NCBI GenBank assembly: GCA_019119815.1
Contig: DWWH01000033.1
Location: 33,157 to 97,156 of the forward strand
Length of the DNA: 64,000 nt
Origin: Candidatus Eisenbergiella intestinipullorum
Lineage (GTDB): Bacteria; Bacillota; Clostridia; Lachnospirales; Lachnospiraceae
Reading direction: 5' to 3'
In this document: one piece after another, positions 35,661 to 44,587 of the stretch
Layout: every line of letters starts with the position of its first letter
Position numbering within the stretch: position 1 is the stretch's first letter
Notes under the pieces: generated by a model
What the model was told of the DNA's origin: nothing
Database searches by the model: none
The model's input: only the letters and a program-made list of their open reading frames with translations
Made by a program: the position numbers and the translations under genes

Positions 35661-37210
35661 CCCTTGACGATCAGCAGCTTCTCTCCCGGCTGGATCTCGT
35701 CGCCGGAAAGCTCATTGATCTCACGGATCTGGGAAACGGGTACATAATACCGCTTTCCGATGTCCCACAGGCTGTCTCCTTCTCTGGCGATATAGGCCAC
35801 GATGCCGGGAAGGTTTCCCAGCTTTTCCGGATCCGGCTCAAGGACCCGGATGTCCCGGATCATCGGTTCCTCATAGTTGTCAAATACGATCCCGGAAAAA
35901 ACGACCGACAGCTTCACGTCCGCTTCCTCGCCGTCCGCCATGATGACGGAAAGCTCCGCCGGAGCGGTTTCCAGCCGCCAGGTGCAGCTTTCCCGAATGC
36001 CGGGGATCTCCAGCACGTAGCTGAAGGGGATCGTCCCTTCACAGCTGCAGTAAGGTATCTCCGTATCCTGAGAAGCATACAGGCTTTCCACCACGGCCGC
36101 TCCCGTGATCCGCAGTCCTTCCTCCACCACCCGGACCTCCGCCAGCTGGATGGTACAGCCGCTGTGGCAGATCTGCTGCATCTTCGGCATTCCCTCCGCC
36201 ACCCGGAAATGGCCGCCCAGGCGCGCCCGGCCGGTATTTTTCATGAGAAGCTGCTTCAGTTTTGCCGTCCCCGTGACCACGCTGATCTGTCTCGTCACGC
36301 CGTACACGTCGGAAAGGATCTCTGTCTGTTCCTCTTCGTAGATCTTCATATCCAGATCCAGCACCAGTTCCAGGCTGACTACGCGCTCCTCGCCGTCCGC
36401 ATCTGCCTTCACTTCGATCTCCTTATGCCCGATGCTGCAGGAGATGTCGTCCACCATCTGCTCCCTCAGCCCCTGGCAGTCCAGCGTTCCGCCAAAGGGG
36501 ACCGTGGTTTCATACCAGGAAACGGGCCTTCCTTCGCCTTCCCCTTCATAAAGGAAGAAAAGCTGTACCTGTCCCTGCACGGCGATCCGTCCGTCCGAAA
36601 GCCTGAACTGCACATCGGAAAGCTCACAGGTCATCCAGAAGATCTCGAAAATATTCGGATGGCCCGACGGAATCTCGATCTCCTCCCGGATGCGGAAAAT
36701 GTCTTTCTTCTGAATGGCCAGGCCCGCCAGATCAATGACCTTCCGCTTCAGCTCCACCGGTTCTTCTCCGGTCAGCTCCACCGCCGCCTCCTCATCATAC
36801 AGCTCCTCCACATGCAGCTCCAGACTGATCAGAGCCTGAACGCTCAGCTTTCTCGAATTGATAATCCCGACGCTCAGATCCTCCAGTTCCTTCTTCACCG
36901 CCACGCCGTCCGTGGGCGCCACGCCTTCCATATAGATCTGTTCATCAAAGGGAAGCGCTCCTTCCATGCTGGAGGGCTTTCGCACATCGTCGTCCGAAAG
37001 GTAGAGCACCGTAAACCTAAGCTTTCCTTTCACATGGACGTGATCCTGCACCGCCCTCAGCTCCTCAATGATGATTTCCCCCTGCTCCTGCACGAGCTGG
37101 TAGACATCCGGGCGTACATCCGCGATGTTGATGTCATCCTCCAGCGCCACCTGCGTTCCCGCCCGGCATTTCACACGGTCGATATGGATATTCTTCCTGA
37201 TCAGCTCCAT
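35651..37210 (-). CDS. DUF3794 (SPOCS) repeat protein with C-terminal LysM, spore-type
   Basis: 519 residues. Several DUF3794/SPOCS-like beta-sandwich units (~1-150, 160-300, 310-440) are followed by a LysM domain at ~470-515 (YIAREGDSLWDIGKRYYVPVSQIREINEL). Such proteins occur in spore coat or cortex assembly of Clostridia; the LysM would bind peptidoglycan. The start at 37210 has GGAGGG immediately upstream, but that site forms one arm of a hairpin. The stop codon lies inside a dispersed repeat, which may have altered the C terminus. Confidence 0.85.
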   Translation of the reverse strand: MELIRKNIHIDRVKCRAGTQVALEDDINIADVRPDVYQLVQEQGEIIIEELRAVQDHVHVKGKLRFTVLYLSDDDVRKPSSMEGALPFDEQIYMEGVAPTDGVAVKKELEDLSVGIINSRKLSVQALISLELHVEELYDEEAAVELTGEEPVELKRKVIDLAGLAIQKKDIFRIREEIEIPSGHPNIFEIFWMTCELSDVQFRLSDGRIAVQGQVQLFFLYEGEGEGRPVSWYETTVPFGGTLDCQGLREQMVDDISCSIGHKEIEVKADADGEERVVSLELVLDLDMKIYEEEQTEILSDVYGVTRQISVVTGTAKLKQLLMKNTGRARLGGHFRVAEGMPKMQQICHSGCTIQLAEVRVVEEGLRITGAAVVESLYASQDTEIPYCSCEGTIPFSYVLEIPGIRESCTWRLETAPAELSVIMADGEEADVKLSVVFSGIVFDNYEEPMIRDIRVLEPDPEKLGNLPGIVAYIAREGDSLWDIGKRYYVPVSQIREINELSGDEIQPGEKLLIVKGLA

Positions 37211-37263
37211 AAAAATTCCCTCCATGCGCTGTTTTGTACAGTCTATTCGCAGGGAGGGAATTT
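37211..37263 (-). terminator. pyr operon terminator that also covers the next gene's ribosome site
   Basis: On the minus strand AAATTCCCTCC (37263-37253) pairs perfectly with GGAGGGAATTT (37223-37213), 12 bases after the pyrD stop and followed by TT-ATG. The 3' arm is the ribosome site of the DUF3794/LysM gene, so read-through RNA would be both terminated and untranslatable. Confidence 0.75.
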
Positions 37264-37274
37264 AGAACCACGTC

Positions 37275-38177
37275 CTATCTCACGCAGCCGATCAGCTCCG
37301 CAATATCGGAAACGCCTTCTTGTTCCATAAAGGTTTCAATGCCGGAGACGATCTCCTGCGTGGCGTAAGGGTTGATGAAATTGGCGCAGCCCACCGCCAC
37401 GGCGGAAGCGCCGGCCATGATGAATTCCAGAGCATCCTGGGCGTTCATGATGCCGCCCATGCCGATGATGGGAATCTTTACGGCCTGCGCGCACTGATAC
37501 ACCATGCGGACGGCCACGGGCTTCACCGCAGGGCCGGACATGCCTCCCGTTTTGTTGGCGAGGACGAAGCTTCTTTTATGAATGTCGATCTTCATGCCGG
37601 TCAGGGTGTTGATCAGGGAAATGGCGTCCGCTCCGGCCGCCTCCGCCGCCCGCGCCATCTCCGTAATGTCGGTGACGTTGGGGCTCAGCTTCATGATGAC
37701 CGGCTGAGCGGCCTTTTTCTTAATGGCGGAGGTGATGTCGTACAGACAGTCCGCCTTCTGGCCGAAGGCGATGGCCCCCTCCTTCACGTTGGGACAGGAG
37801 ACGTTGATCTCCAGCATGTCCACAGGCGCGTCTGAAAGGCGCTCCACCACTTCCAGATAATCCTCCACCGTTTTGCCGCAAACATTGACGATCACCTTCG
37901 TATCATACTGTGCGAGGAAGGGAAGATCCCGCTCCAGAAAGACGTCGATGCCGGGGTTCTGCAGGCCGATCGCATTGAGCATGCCGCCGTAGACCTCCGC
38001 CACCCGGGGGGTGGGATTGCCGGGCCAGGGCACGTTGGCCACGCCCTTGGTCACCACGGCGCCCAGGCAGTTCAGATCCACGAATTCGCTGTATTCCATG
38101 CCGGAGCCGAAGGTTCCGGATGCGGTCATGACCGGATTTTTCAGCTCGATTCCCGCGATATTGACTGATGTTTTCAT
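37275..38177 (-). CDS. pyrD: Dihydroorotate dehydrogenase B, catalytic subunit
   Basis: 300 residues, FMN-binding barrel. NPVMTASGTFGSG, the active-site Cys block EINVSCPNVKEG and IIGMGGIMNAQDALEFIMAGASAVAVG (phosphate binding) are conserved. It oxidises dihydroorotate and passes electrons to PyrK and then NAD+. The start overlaps the pyrK stop (TGATG). Confidence 0.97.
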   Translation of the reverse strand: MKTSVNIAGIELKNPVMTASGTFGSGMEYSEFVDLNCLGAVVTKGVANVPWPGNPTPRVAEVYGGMLNAIGLQNPGIDVFLERDLPFLAQYDTKVIVNVCGKTVEDYLEVVERLSDAPVDMLEINVSCPNVKEGAIAFGQKADCLYDITSAIKKKAAQPVIMKLSPNVTDITEMARAAEAAGADAISLINTLTGMKIDIHKRSFVLANKTGGMSGPAVKPVAVRMVYQCAQAVKIPIIGMGGIMNAQDALEFIMAGASAVAVGCANFINPYATQEIVSGIETFMEQEGVSDIAELIGCVR

Positions 38178-38956
38178 CAGATGTCCACCTCCTTCGCCTC
38201 AAAGACGGGCCCATCCGTACAGATGCGGGCATTGTTCACATGGGAATGGGCGTCCTTCTTCGTGGTTCTGCACACGCAGCCCAGACAGGCGCCCACGCCG
38301 CAGGCCATGCGCTCCTCCAGAGAGATATAGGCCTCGATCCCCGCTTCTTCGGCATACCGCTTGATGGCGCGCAGCATGGGCATGGGGCCGCAGGCATAGA
38401 TCACGTCCGCCTTCAGCGCGTTTTCCCGGATGGCGTCCATCACGTTGCCCTTCGTTCCCACGCTGCCGTCCTCCGTGGCGATGAAAACCTCCCCGTACTT
38501 CTCAAAATCCTCCCGCAGGAAGCAGTCCGCGTCCCGGTAGCCCACGATGATCTGCTTCCTGCACCTTAAGCGCTTCGCCAGCTCCAGAATGGGCGGAACG
38601 CCGATGCCGCCGCCCATCAGGAAGGCGGTCTCATCCTCCTTCACCGCATCCAGCGGGAAGCCGTTTCCCAGCACGCCGAGAATCTCTGTCGTATCGCCTT
38701 CCCTCAGCCGGGAAAACTCCGAAGTGCCCGCTCCCACAACCCGGTATACGATGCGGAGCGTTCCTTTTTCCGCGTCCGCCTCACAGATGCTGATGGGGCG
38801 GGGAAGCAGGGTGCTCTTATCCTTCGGATACAGCGCGATGAACTGTCCCGGCTTCGCCTCTTCTGCCAGCGTGGTTTTTAACAGGCAGTCGTAAATGCCA
38901 GGCGCAAGCTGCTTCTGCGCCAGCACCTGCGCCTGTTCCTTTCTCTTCTTTGCCAT
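38177..38956 (-). CDS. pyrK: Dihydroorotate dehydrogenase B, electron-transfer subunit
   Basis: 259 residues. An FAD domain (~10-105, LLPRPISICEAD) is followed by an NAD domain (FLMGGGIGVPPILELAKRL) and a C-terminal [2Fe-2S] loop with CGVGACLGCVCRT ... ARICTDGPVF. It couples PyrD to NAD+. It ends one base into pyrD. The gap to pyrC (38957-39091) holds no other gene. Confidence 0.96.
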   Translation of the reverse strand: MAKKRKEQAQVLAQKQLAPGIYDCLLKTTLAEEAKPGQFIALYPKDKSTLLPRPISICEADAEKGTLRIVYRVVGAGTSEFSRLREGDTTEILGVLGNGFPLDAVKEDETAFLMGGGIGVPPILELAKRLRCRKQIIVGYRDADCFLREDFEKYGEVFIATEDGSVGTKGNVMDAIRENALKADVIYACGPMPMLRAIKRYAEEAGIEAYISLEERMACGVGACLGCVCRTTKKDAHSHVNNARICTDGPVFEAKEVDI

Positions 38957-39091
38957 ATTTTTTCTCCTCTGTTGTTCCGGTATTTTCCGCTTCTTTTTCT
39001 GCGGCCGGGCGGCCGCGTCCCATCTGTTTGTGATGGAAAAATCGTTCCGGGATTCTTTCCGGAAAACGGCCCCGCCGTTTCCCGGTCCGGC

Positions 39092-40423
39092 TCAGTCCGC
39101 TTTCTGTCCATCGAAAGGATAGACCACCCTGCCGCGGCACAGGGTCGCGTGAATCTTTCCCTTCAGGGTCTTTCCCAGGAAGGGCGAATTCTGAGAGCGG
39201 GAATAGAACCGCGCGGGCGTCCATTCTTCCGCCGGGTCAAAGAGCACCAGATCCGCCGGGCCTCCCTCCGCCACATATCCCGCGTCCAGCCTGTACAGCC
39301 TTGCGGGAGCCAGGGACATCCGTTCGATGAGCTGCATCAGGGTAAGCCTCCCGGTGTCCACCAGTTCTAAAATTCCCAGGGCAAGGGAGGTTTCCAGGCC
39401 GATGATGCCGCTGGGCGCCTCTGTGACGGGCTTCGCCTTTTCCTCCGCGCTATGGGGCGCATGGTCGGTGGCGATCATGTCGATGGTCCCGTCCGCCAGC
39501 CCATCGATGATGGCCTGCCGGTCCGCCTCCTCCCGCAGAGGCGGGTTCATCTTCGCAAGCGTTCCGTACTGTATGGCCGCTTCCTCCGTCAGGGTAAAAT
39601 GATGGGGCGCAGCCTCCGCGTGCACGTCGGCTCCCTTCCGCTTCGCCTGGCGGACCAGCCCCACCGCTTCCTTCGTGCTGATGTGCTGAATGACCACGCA
39701 GGCGCCCGTCTCCTGTGCCAGGCGCACATCCCGCTCCACCATGTCGATCTCCGCCTTCCGGTCCGACCCGCCGATTCCGAAATGGGCGCTGGCCTTTCCC
39801 GCGTTGATTCCGTTGTTCCGGATGAAGGCCGGATTTTCTTCATGAAAGCTGATGGGCACGCCTTCCGCCGCCGCGGCCTCCATGGCCGCCCTCGCGGTTT
39901 CCTCTGAAAGGAGCGGGATTCCGTCGTCCGTAAAACCGGCCGCTCCCGCGGCATGCAGCGCCCGCATGTCCACCAGCTCCTTCCCCTTCATTCCCAGGGT
40001 CACATTGGCGCAGGTCTCCACATGAATGGGCGTCTTTTCCCCTTTTTCCAGCACGTAGCGCAGGGTGTCCGCGTTGTCCACGCAGGGCTTTGTGTTCGCC
40101 ATCAACACCACGGTGGTCACGCCTCCCGCCGCCGCCGCGCGCGCTCCGCTGTCAATATCCTCCTTCCAGGTAAAGCCCGGATCCCGGAAATGTACGTGTG
40201 CGTCCACCAGGCCGGGAATGGCGGTCAGACCTTCCGCGTTCAGGATGGTGAGGGCGGACGCGTCCTTTCCCTCTCCGGCTGTCTCCGGGCCCCAGCCTGC
40301 CGCCTCTCCGGGAGCGATGTGCTCCGCGATTTTTATGATTTTCTCTCCTTCGATCAGAATATCCCGGATTCCGTCCGTCCGGGACGCCGGGTCGATCAGA
40401 TGTGCTTTCTGAATCAGAAGCAT
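39092..40423 (-). CDS. pyrC: Dihydroorotase
   Basis: 443 residues, class I dihydroorotase type. VDAHVHFRDPG is the metal-binding motif, with later His residues in CANVTLG, VVIQHISTKEA and HAEAAPHHF and the Asp in IATDHAPHSAEEK. It closes carbamoyl-aspartate to dihydroorotate. It is first of pyrC-pyrK-pyrD; pyrF and pyrB are not in the window. A small hairpin and AAAGGAG lie just upstream; the HNH gene ends only 40 bases before it. Confidence 0.95.
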   Translation of the reverse strand: MLLIQKAHLIDPASRTDGIRDILIEGEKIIKIAEHIAPGEAAGWGPETAGEGKDASALTILNAEGLTAIPGLVDAHVHFRDPGFTWKEDIDSGARAAAAGGVTTVVLMANTKPCVDNADTLRYVLEKGEKTPIHVETCANVTLGMKGKELVDMRALHAAGAAGFTDDGIPLLSEETARAAMEAAAAEGVPISFHEENPAFIRNNGINAGKASAHFGIGGSDRKAEIDMVERDVRLAQETGACVVIQHISTKEAVGLVRQAKRKGADVHAEAAPHHFTLTEEAAIQYGTLAKMNPPLREEADRQAIIDGLADGTIDMIATDHAPHSAEEKAKPVTEAPSGIIGLETSLALGILELVDTGRLTLMQLIERMSLAPARLYRLDAGYVAEGGPADLVLFDPAEEWTPARFYSRSQNSPFLGKTLKGKIHATLCRGRVVYPFDGQKAD

Positions 40424-40463
40424 GGGTGTTTTCTCCTTTCGCCGCCAATGCGCGGCATTTCAC

Positions 40464-41123
40464 TTATGCTATGTACTTCTGCAATTCCGGGTACTGTTCT
40501 GCACGCTCCCGGACATAACACCTCTTAAAGCCTGCAAATGCAGTATCCCGTTTAAGAAGCGCCCTGAGTGTTCTCTGAATGAGCTTTGATCCAGGATTTT
40601 TTCGATAAGCCTCCAGTTTTTTATATAATGTATTCATTTCTTCCTGAAGCAGTCTCGTTCTGACTGCACTCCCTACAATCCGCATTCCGGTATTTTCGAG
40701 GTTAAACACCTCTTCCACCAGTTCAGAGGTCAGCACAGCCTCTCTGTCCTCAGGGCTTTTAGGCCAGACCTCTACCTCCTCCTGCCTCAAATGAAAAACC
40801 ATTGCATCTTCCGGATCTCTCTGACAGCAATTTAAAATTCCTTCTTCATACTTTCTCCGACTCTTCACACGATTGCAGTGACCGCATGCCCAGAAAAGGT
40901 TTTCCCAGTCATATTTCCGGTCTGGCCATCTCCCGTTTTTATGGGGAAGCAAATGCTCTATCTGCGGATCCTGAAGGCCTTTCATTTCGCAGATATAACA
41001 CTTATCATGAAAATCCTCCTTCAGACGGGCTACGACATCGGGTTTGCTGTAACTTCCTTCTTTCTTCTTTGCTTCCATCTTCAGAGATTCCGGGGCAGGA
41101 TAGCTTCTTGTAATTTTGACCAT
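40464..41123 (-). CDS. HNH endonuclease, Septu PtuB-like
   Basis: 219 residues. The HNH/zinc module lies at ~41-85: Cys42-x2-Cys45, IEHLLPHKNGRW with His57, DWENLFWACGHCN with Asn75 and Cys80-x2-Cys83. The C-terminal helical part has no recognised domain. The ATG directly follows the TAA of the AAA ATPase gene, so the two are co-translated. An ATPase plus HNH pair of this size fits the Septu (PtuA/PtuB) anti-phage system, also used as retron effectors; no reverse transcriptase is nearby. Visibly richer in A/T than the pyr genes. Confidence 0.85.
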   Translation of the reverse strand: MVKITRSYPAPESLKMEAKKKEGSYSKPDVVARLKEDFHDKCYICEMKGLQDPQIEHLLPHKNGRWPDRKYDWENLFWACGHCNRVKSRRKYEEGILNCCQRDPEDAMVFHLRQEEVEVWPKSPEDREAVLTSELVEEVFNLENTGMRIVGSAVRTRLLQEEMNTLYKKLEAYRKNPGSKLIQRTLRALLKRDTAFAGFKRCYVRERAEQYPELQKYIA

Positions 41124-42359
41124 TTAAGCATCCTCCCGGTTTTCAAATTCCAATTTCATCCTTCGGTATTCAGTGCTGATATCCCAGGCCAGAAAATCCG
41201 GAATTTCATCCAGATAAGTTTCCAGTTTAGCAATTTCCACCAGATCATCATCCGTCAAGTCAGACTTCTGCGTAAGTTCTTTATATCTTTCAAATTTTCC
41301 TTTCAACTCGTCCGACATGGAATCTGCCTGAAAATATCCTTCCACAATTCCCTCATATGGTACTTCTGTCAGTCCATTCTCTACCAGAGTATGGTTTTCC
41401 AGGTCATAAATCACCACATTTTCCAGACTGTTCAAAATAAACGGGGAATGCGTAGTCACAACAAACTGGATATTGGGAAAAATCCCCGTCAAAATTTCCA
41501 TGATTTTCTTTTGCAGCTCAAGGTGCAGATGTGTTTCTATCTCGTCAATCAGTACAATTCCCGGCATATCGAAGCGAAATGTCCGCTGAGACTGTTTTTC
41601 CATCCGAAGCATCAGATCGGCCACGATATCCCAAATGGCGGAATACCCGCTGGACATGGAATTAAAGTCAAATTTTTCCCGTCCTGACATATGGATAAAA
41701 AACTGGAAGGTTTCCTCGTCAAATTCAAGCGTGAGAGTATCGTCTTCAAAAATTTTTCTCAACAGAGCTTCCAGTTTGACAAACCATTCTCTGATCTGTC
41801 CCGCTTTCTCCGTTTTCCCACCGGAAACCGCCAGCGCCTCTGTCATTTTCAGATCCAGCAGATATTTTACAAAGTCCTTCCGCGGCGTTTCATTGATTCC
41901 GTATTTACTTTTTAACTGTATCTTCTCCACATATTCCGGGATATCAGCCTGAAAAATTCTGTCTGCTTTGTAATAAGTTAATATACAATTACCTTCTTTA
42001 TATGTCCTGGCCGCTTTACTTTCCGGCATATTTAGCGTAACTTCCACTCCATCGGTAAACTCATTTATTTTTTCTTTCCATTCAGACAGTCTGTACTCTC
42101 GTTTTTCTTTTTCTTCCCCTTTTACATTATTCAAACTATTTTGCAGCAAACGTTCCTGCGAACGCGCCATAGCAACTTTATTTTGTACGATCACATTTTC
42201 CAGATACGTTGCCATTGCATCCAACAGACTGGTTTTTCCGCTCCCATTCTTTCCTGTTATAATCAGATGATCCATCCTGTTTTCCCCGAGCGGAATCGTA
42301 ATATTCTTCAAATGTCTGACCTTCTCTATCTGTAAACGGGTGATATATAATTTTTCCAT
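41124..42359 (-). CDS. AAA family ATPase, Septu PtuA-like
   Basis: 411 residues, ABC/SMC-like. Walker A GKNGSGKT at 36-43, a signature-like MSSGYSAIW near 235-243, Walker B GIVLIDEIETHLH at 268-280 and the switch VVTTHSPFIL at 300-309. The insert at ~60-200 is helical and charged. In the Septu system PtuA senses infection and holds PtuB. It is more A/T-rich than its neighbours. GGTGG precedes ATG 42359; a longer in-frame start (17 codons) is less supported. Confidence 0.88.
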   Translation of the reverse strand: MEKLYITRLQIEKVRHLKNITIPLGENRMDHLIITGKNGSGKTSLLDAMATYLENVIVQNKVAMARSQERLLQNSLNNVKGEEKEKREYRLSEWKEKINEFTDGVEVTLNMPESKAARTYKEGNCILTYYKADRIFQADIPEYVEKIQLKSKYGINETPRKDFVKYLLDLKMTEALAVSGGKTEKAGQIREWFVKLEALLRKIFEDDTLTLEFDEETFQFFIHMSGREKFDFNSMSSGYSAIWDIVADLMLRMEKQSQRTFRFDMPGIVLIDEIETHLHLELQKKIMEILTGIFPNIQFVVTTHSPFILNSLENVVIYDLENHTLVENGLTEVPYEGIVEGYFQADSMSDELKGKFERYKELTQKSDLTDDDLVEIAKLETYLDEIPDFLAWDISTEYRRMKLEFENREDA

Positions 42360-42415
42360 CTTTCCACCATCCCTTCTGTTCGAAGCGTCGTCCAGACTAC
42401 TTTTTATCATATCAT

Positions 42416-42453
42416 AAAAAAAAGCCGCCGGGAAGGAAGAAAAAACGCGGCTT
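42416..42453 (-). terminator. Terminator after the AGE epimerase gene
   Basis: Minus-strand AAGCCGC/GCGGCTT stem with a T8 tail, between the epimerase gene and the Septu-like pair. Confidence 0.85.
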
Positions 42454-42513
42454 CAGAAAACAGTTACATTCTCCAAAACCGCATTTTTCAGCTCTCAATG
42501 CTAATAAAATTTT

Positions 42514-43761
42514 TTAAATTTCCTTCCCTTCCTTTACCGCAGGCGCGATGGAAAGGTCTGCCGCATAGCAGGGGATCAGAGTGGACTGCAGGGCATGGTA
42601 CAGGTCGGATTTTCCGGGCCAGACGGTGCCGATCACATGGTTGTTCCGATCCAGCTGGTGGAACCAGGAGCCGTTGACATGATCCAGAACCTTCTCGTCC
42701 AGATACTGCATGAACTGCGCATAATCGTCCGCATACTTCCGCTTTCCGGTCACGTGCCAGAGGACGGAAGAGGTGTTGATGGCCTCAGCCAGAGTCCAGT
42801 GCATGCGGTCATGCACCACAGGCTTTCCTTCCCAGTCCGTAGTGTAGACAATGCCGGGAGCGCCGTCCGCGTTCCAGCCGTCAGCAACCGCCCGGTTGTA
42901 GAGGTTTTCGGAAATGCTGATGTATCCTGCCGCATTCTCCCTGTCGTTCCGGAAGGTGGACAGCGCCCACTGAGCGATCAGCCTCGCCCACTCAATGCCA
43001 TGGCCGGGCGTAGCTCCGTAGGGCTTGAACTGGTCATCCGGCTTATCCTTATTGCACTCCAGATCCGGCGTCCAGTCTTTTGTGAAATGCTCGGGGATCC
43101 GCCAGCCGTTGGCTTCGGCCCAGCCGACCACATGGTCGATGATGCGCCCGGCCCGCACCCGGTATTTCTCATCTCCGGTCACATCTGACGCCGCAAGAAA
43201 GGCTTCCACCGTGTGCATATTGGCGTTCAGGCCTCTGTAGTCGTCCAGCACGGTAAACTCCGTATTCCACGTATCGCAGGAAAGCCCTTCCTCCTCATTC
43301 CAGAAGCGCAGGTCGTACAGTTTAAGAGCATCTGCCAGAAGTTCCTCTGCGCCCGGCCGTCCCGCCAGGACCGCCGAAGAGGCCGCCAGAATCACAAAGG
43401 CATGGGCATAGCACTGCTTGTTGGGCACAATGCCGCCGTCCGCTGTCAGGCCCGCATACCAGCCGCCGTTCCTGTCATCGTGCAGCTCCCCCTTCAGGCC
43501 CTTTAAACCCGCATCCGCCAGCTCTTCGCTTCCTTTATGTCCCAGAAAGCTTCCCAGGCAATAGGAATGCACCATGCGGCTGGTGATCCAGGTTTCCCGG
43601 TTCCGGTCCTTCCAGGGCGTGCCATCATCCCCGAGATAGTAGGAGCTTCCGCCCGGGGAGGGAAAATGGCGGCCAAAACGGAGCAGATCCTCCCGCATCT
43701 CCTTTAGGAAGCTGCGGTTTTCCTCCGTATCAATCTGATACTTTCTGTTGCATTCGCTCAT
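42514..43761 (-). CDS. AGE family epimerase/isomerase (mannose isomerase/YihS-like)
   Basis: 415 residues, (alpha/alpha)6 barrel. TWITSRMVHSYCLGSFLG, VEAFLAASDVTG and PGHGIEWARLIAQW contain conserved active-site Arg and His. The end block VIGTVWPGKSDLYHALQSTLIPCY is typical of the mannose/sulfoquinovose isomerase branch. It interconverts aldose and ketose or 2-epimers; the exact sugar is not determinable. A start at 43761 has AGGA eight bases upstream; ATG 43770 is a close alternative. Confidence 0.9.
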   Translation of the reverse strand: MSECNRKYQIDTEENRSFLKEMREDLLRFGRHFPSPGGSSYYLGDDGTPWKDRNRETWITSRMVHSYCLGSFLGHKGSEELADAGLKGLKGELHDDRNGGWYAGLTADGGIVPNKQCYAHAFVILAASSAVLAGRPGAEELLADALKLYDLRFWNEEEGLSCDTWNTEFTVLDDYRGLNANMHTVEAFLAASDVTGDEKYRVRAGRIIDHVVGWAEANGWRIPEHFTKDWTPDLECNKDKPDDQFKPYGATPGHGIEWARLIAQWALSTFRNDRENAAGYISISENLYNRAVADGWNADGAPGIVYTTDWEGKPVVHDRMHWTLAEAINTSSVLWHVTGKRKYADDYAQFMQYLDEKVLDHVNGSWFHQLDRNNHVIGTVWPGKSDLYHALQSTLIPCYAADLSIAPAVKEGKEI

Positions 43762-43847
43762 GTTCTTCATCCTTTCTTCCGTATCCGGAGCCTGTCCCCC
43801 TTCCGGTACAGACACGGCATTCGCCGAAACATGCCGATTTTATGGCT

Positions 43848-43876
43848 ATTGTACCTCAGAAGAAGCGGAAAGTAAA
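43848..43876 (-). promoter_or_regulatory. Promoter for the AGE epimerase
   Basis: Minus-strand TTTACT (43876-43871), 17-base spacer, TACAAT (43853-43848). The repeat copy at 43905 lies just upstream of it. Confidence 0.55.
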
Positions 43877-43904
43877 CAGCGGATGTCCCCGGCGCCGAAG
43901 GTTT

Positions 43905-43973
43905 GTTACTACTCAGCCAGGTCTGCGCATTCCCTGCGCAGACCGTACGAAAACAAGGCGGCCGGAAGCATCC
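43905..43973. repeat. Dispersed palindromic element, partial inverted copy
   Basis: GTTACTACTCAG followed by GGTCTGCGCA...TGCGCAGACC and GTACGAAAACA matches the reverse complement of the right end of the 11677 element. Similarity stops soon after GGAAGCATCC. Confidence 0.8.
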
Positions 43974-44054
43974 TGCCCGGCACACGGCCGGGGCCGAACC
44001 GTAGCGATTTTCCCGCGCTTCCCGCTGCGGCGGGCGTCCGGATGACCCTTCTGT

Positions 44055-44510
44055 TCAGTCAAATACCACCGTCTTATCCCGAAATTCCACCTTGATGACA
44101 ATATAGGGATAGGAAGGGCTGTCTCCGGAAGCCGTTCCCGCTTTCGGGCCAAGCAGGTTGGTATTCACATAGATGGCGTTTTCCGTCTCATAAAGAGAAT
44201 CCACCGTGATGCTGTAGCCGCCGCTGTCCTGCTTTCCATAGCCGGTGCAGATATAGAGATACCCCGCATCCGCATAGGTGAGCTTAAAAGCCTCCTGCTT
44301 TTTTTCATCCACGATCTGTTTGAGCTCCTCCGGGAGCCGGTCCTCGCTCACCACCGTAAATTCCATATCATCCTGGGATCCACTCTGCTGTTCGGACGTG
44401 GTACAGGCTCCGAGGAAAAACGCCGCGAGACAGGCTGCCGCCAAAAGCAGAGACCGGCCTGCCGCATAAAGGAACAGGCGCCGTTTTCTTTTCCCACATT
44501 TTTTTCCCAT
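44055..44510 (-). CDS. PrcB-like lipoprotein
   Basis: 151 residues. A basic start (GKKCGKRKRR), hydrophobic stretch and lipobox FLGAC (Cys ~36) mark a lipoprotein. The C-terminal domain (YLYICTGYGKQDSGGYSITVDSLYETENAIYV ... YPYIVIKVEF) matches the PrcB C-terminal fold, found in protease-complex accessory proteins and in many short secreted Clostridial proteins. Function here is unknown. The ATG sits six bases after a hairpin whose 3' arm (GGCGGATGGT) contains the only ribosome-site-like sequence. Confidence 0.82.
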   Translation of the reverse strand: MGKKCGKRKRRLFLYAAGRSLLLAAACLAAFFLGACTTSEQQSGSQDDMEFTVVSEDRLPEELKQIVDEKKQEAFKLTYADAGYLYICTGYGKQDSGGYSITVDSLYETENAIYVNTNLLGPKAGTASGDSPSYPYIVIKVEFRDKTVVFD

Positions 44511-44555
44511 AAAAATACCATCCGCCTTTTTTACTAAATCTATTTGGCGGATGGT
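44511..44555 (-). terminator. Terminator after GH36 that also covers the prcB-like ribosome site
   Basis: Minus-strand ACCATCCGCC (44555-44546) pairs with GGCGGATGGT (44526-44517), followed by ATTTTT and then the ATG of the PrcB-like gene. It lies ~33 bases after the GH36 stop. Confidence 0.75.
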
Positions 44556-44587
44556 ATGTCCTATGACAACTTTTCCAAACCCGGAAG

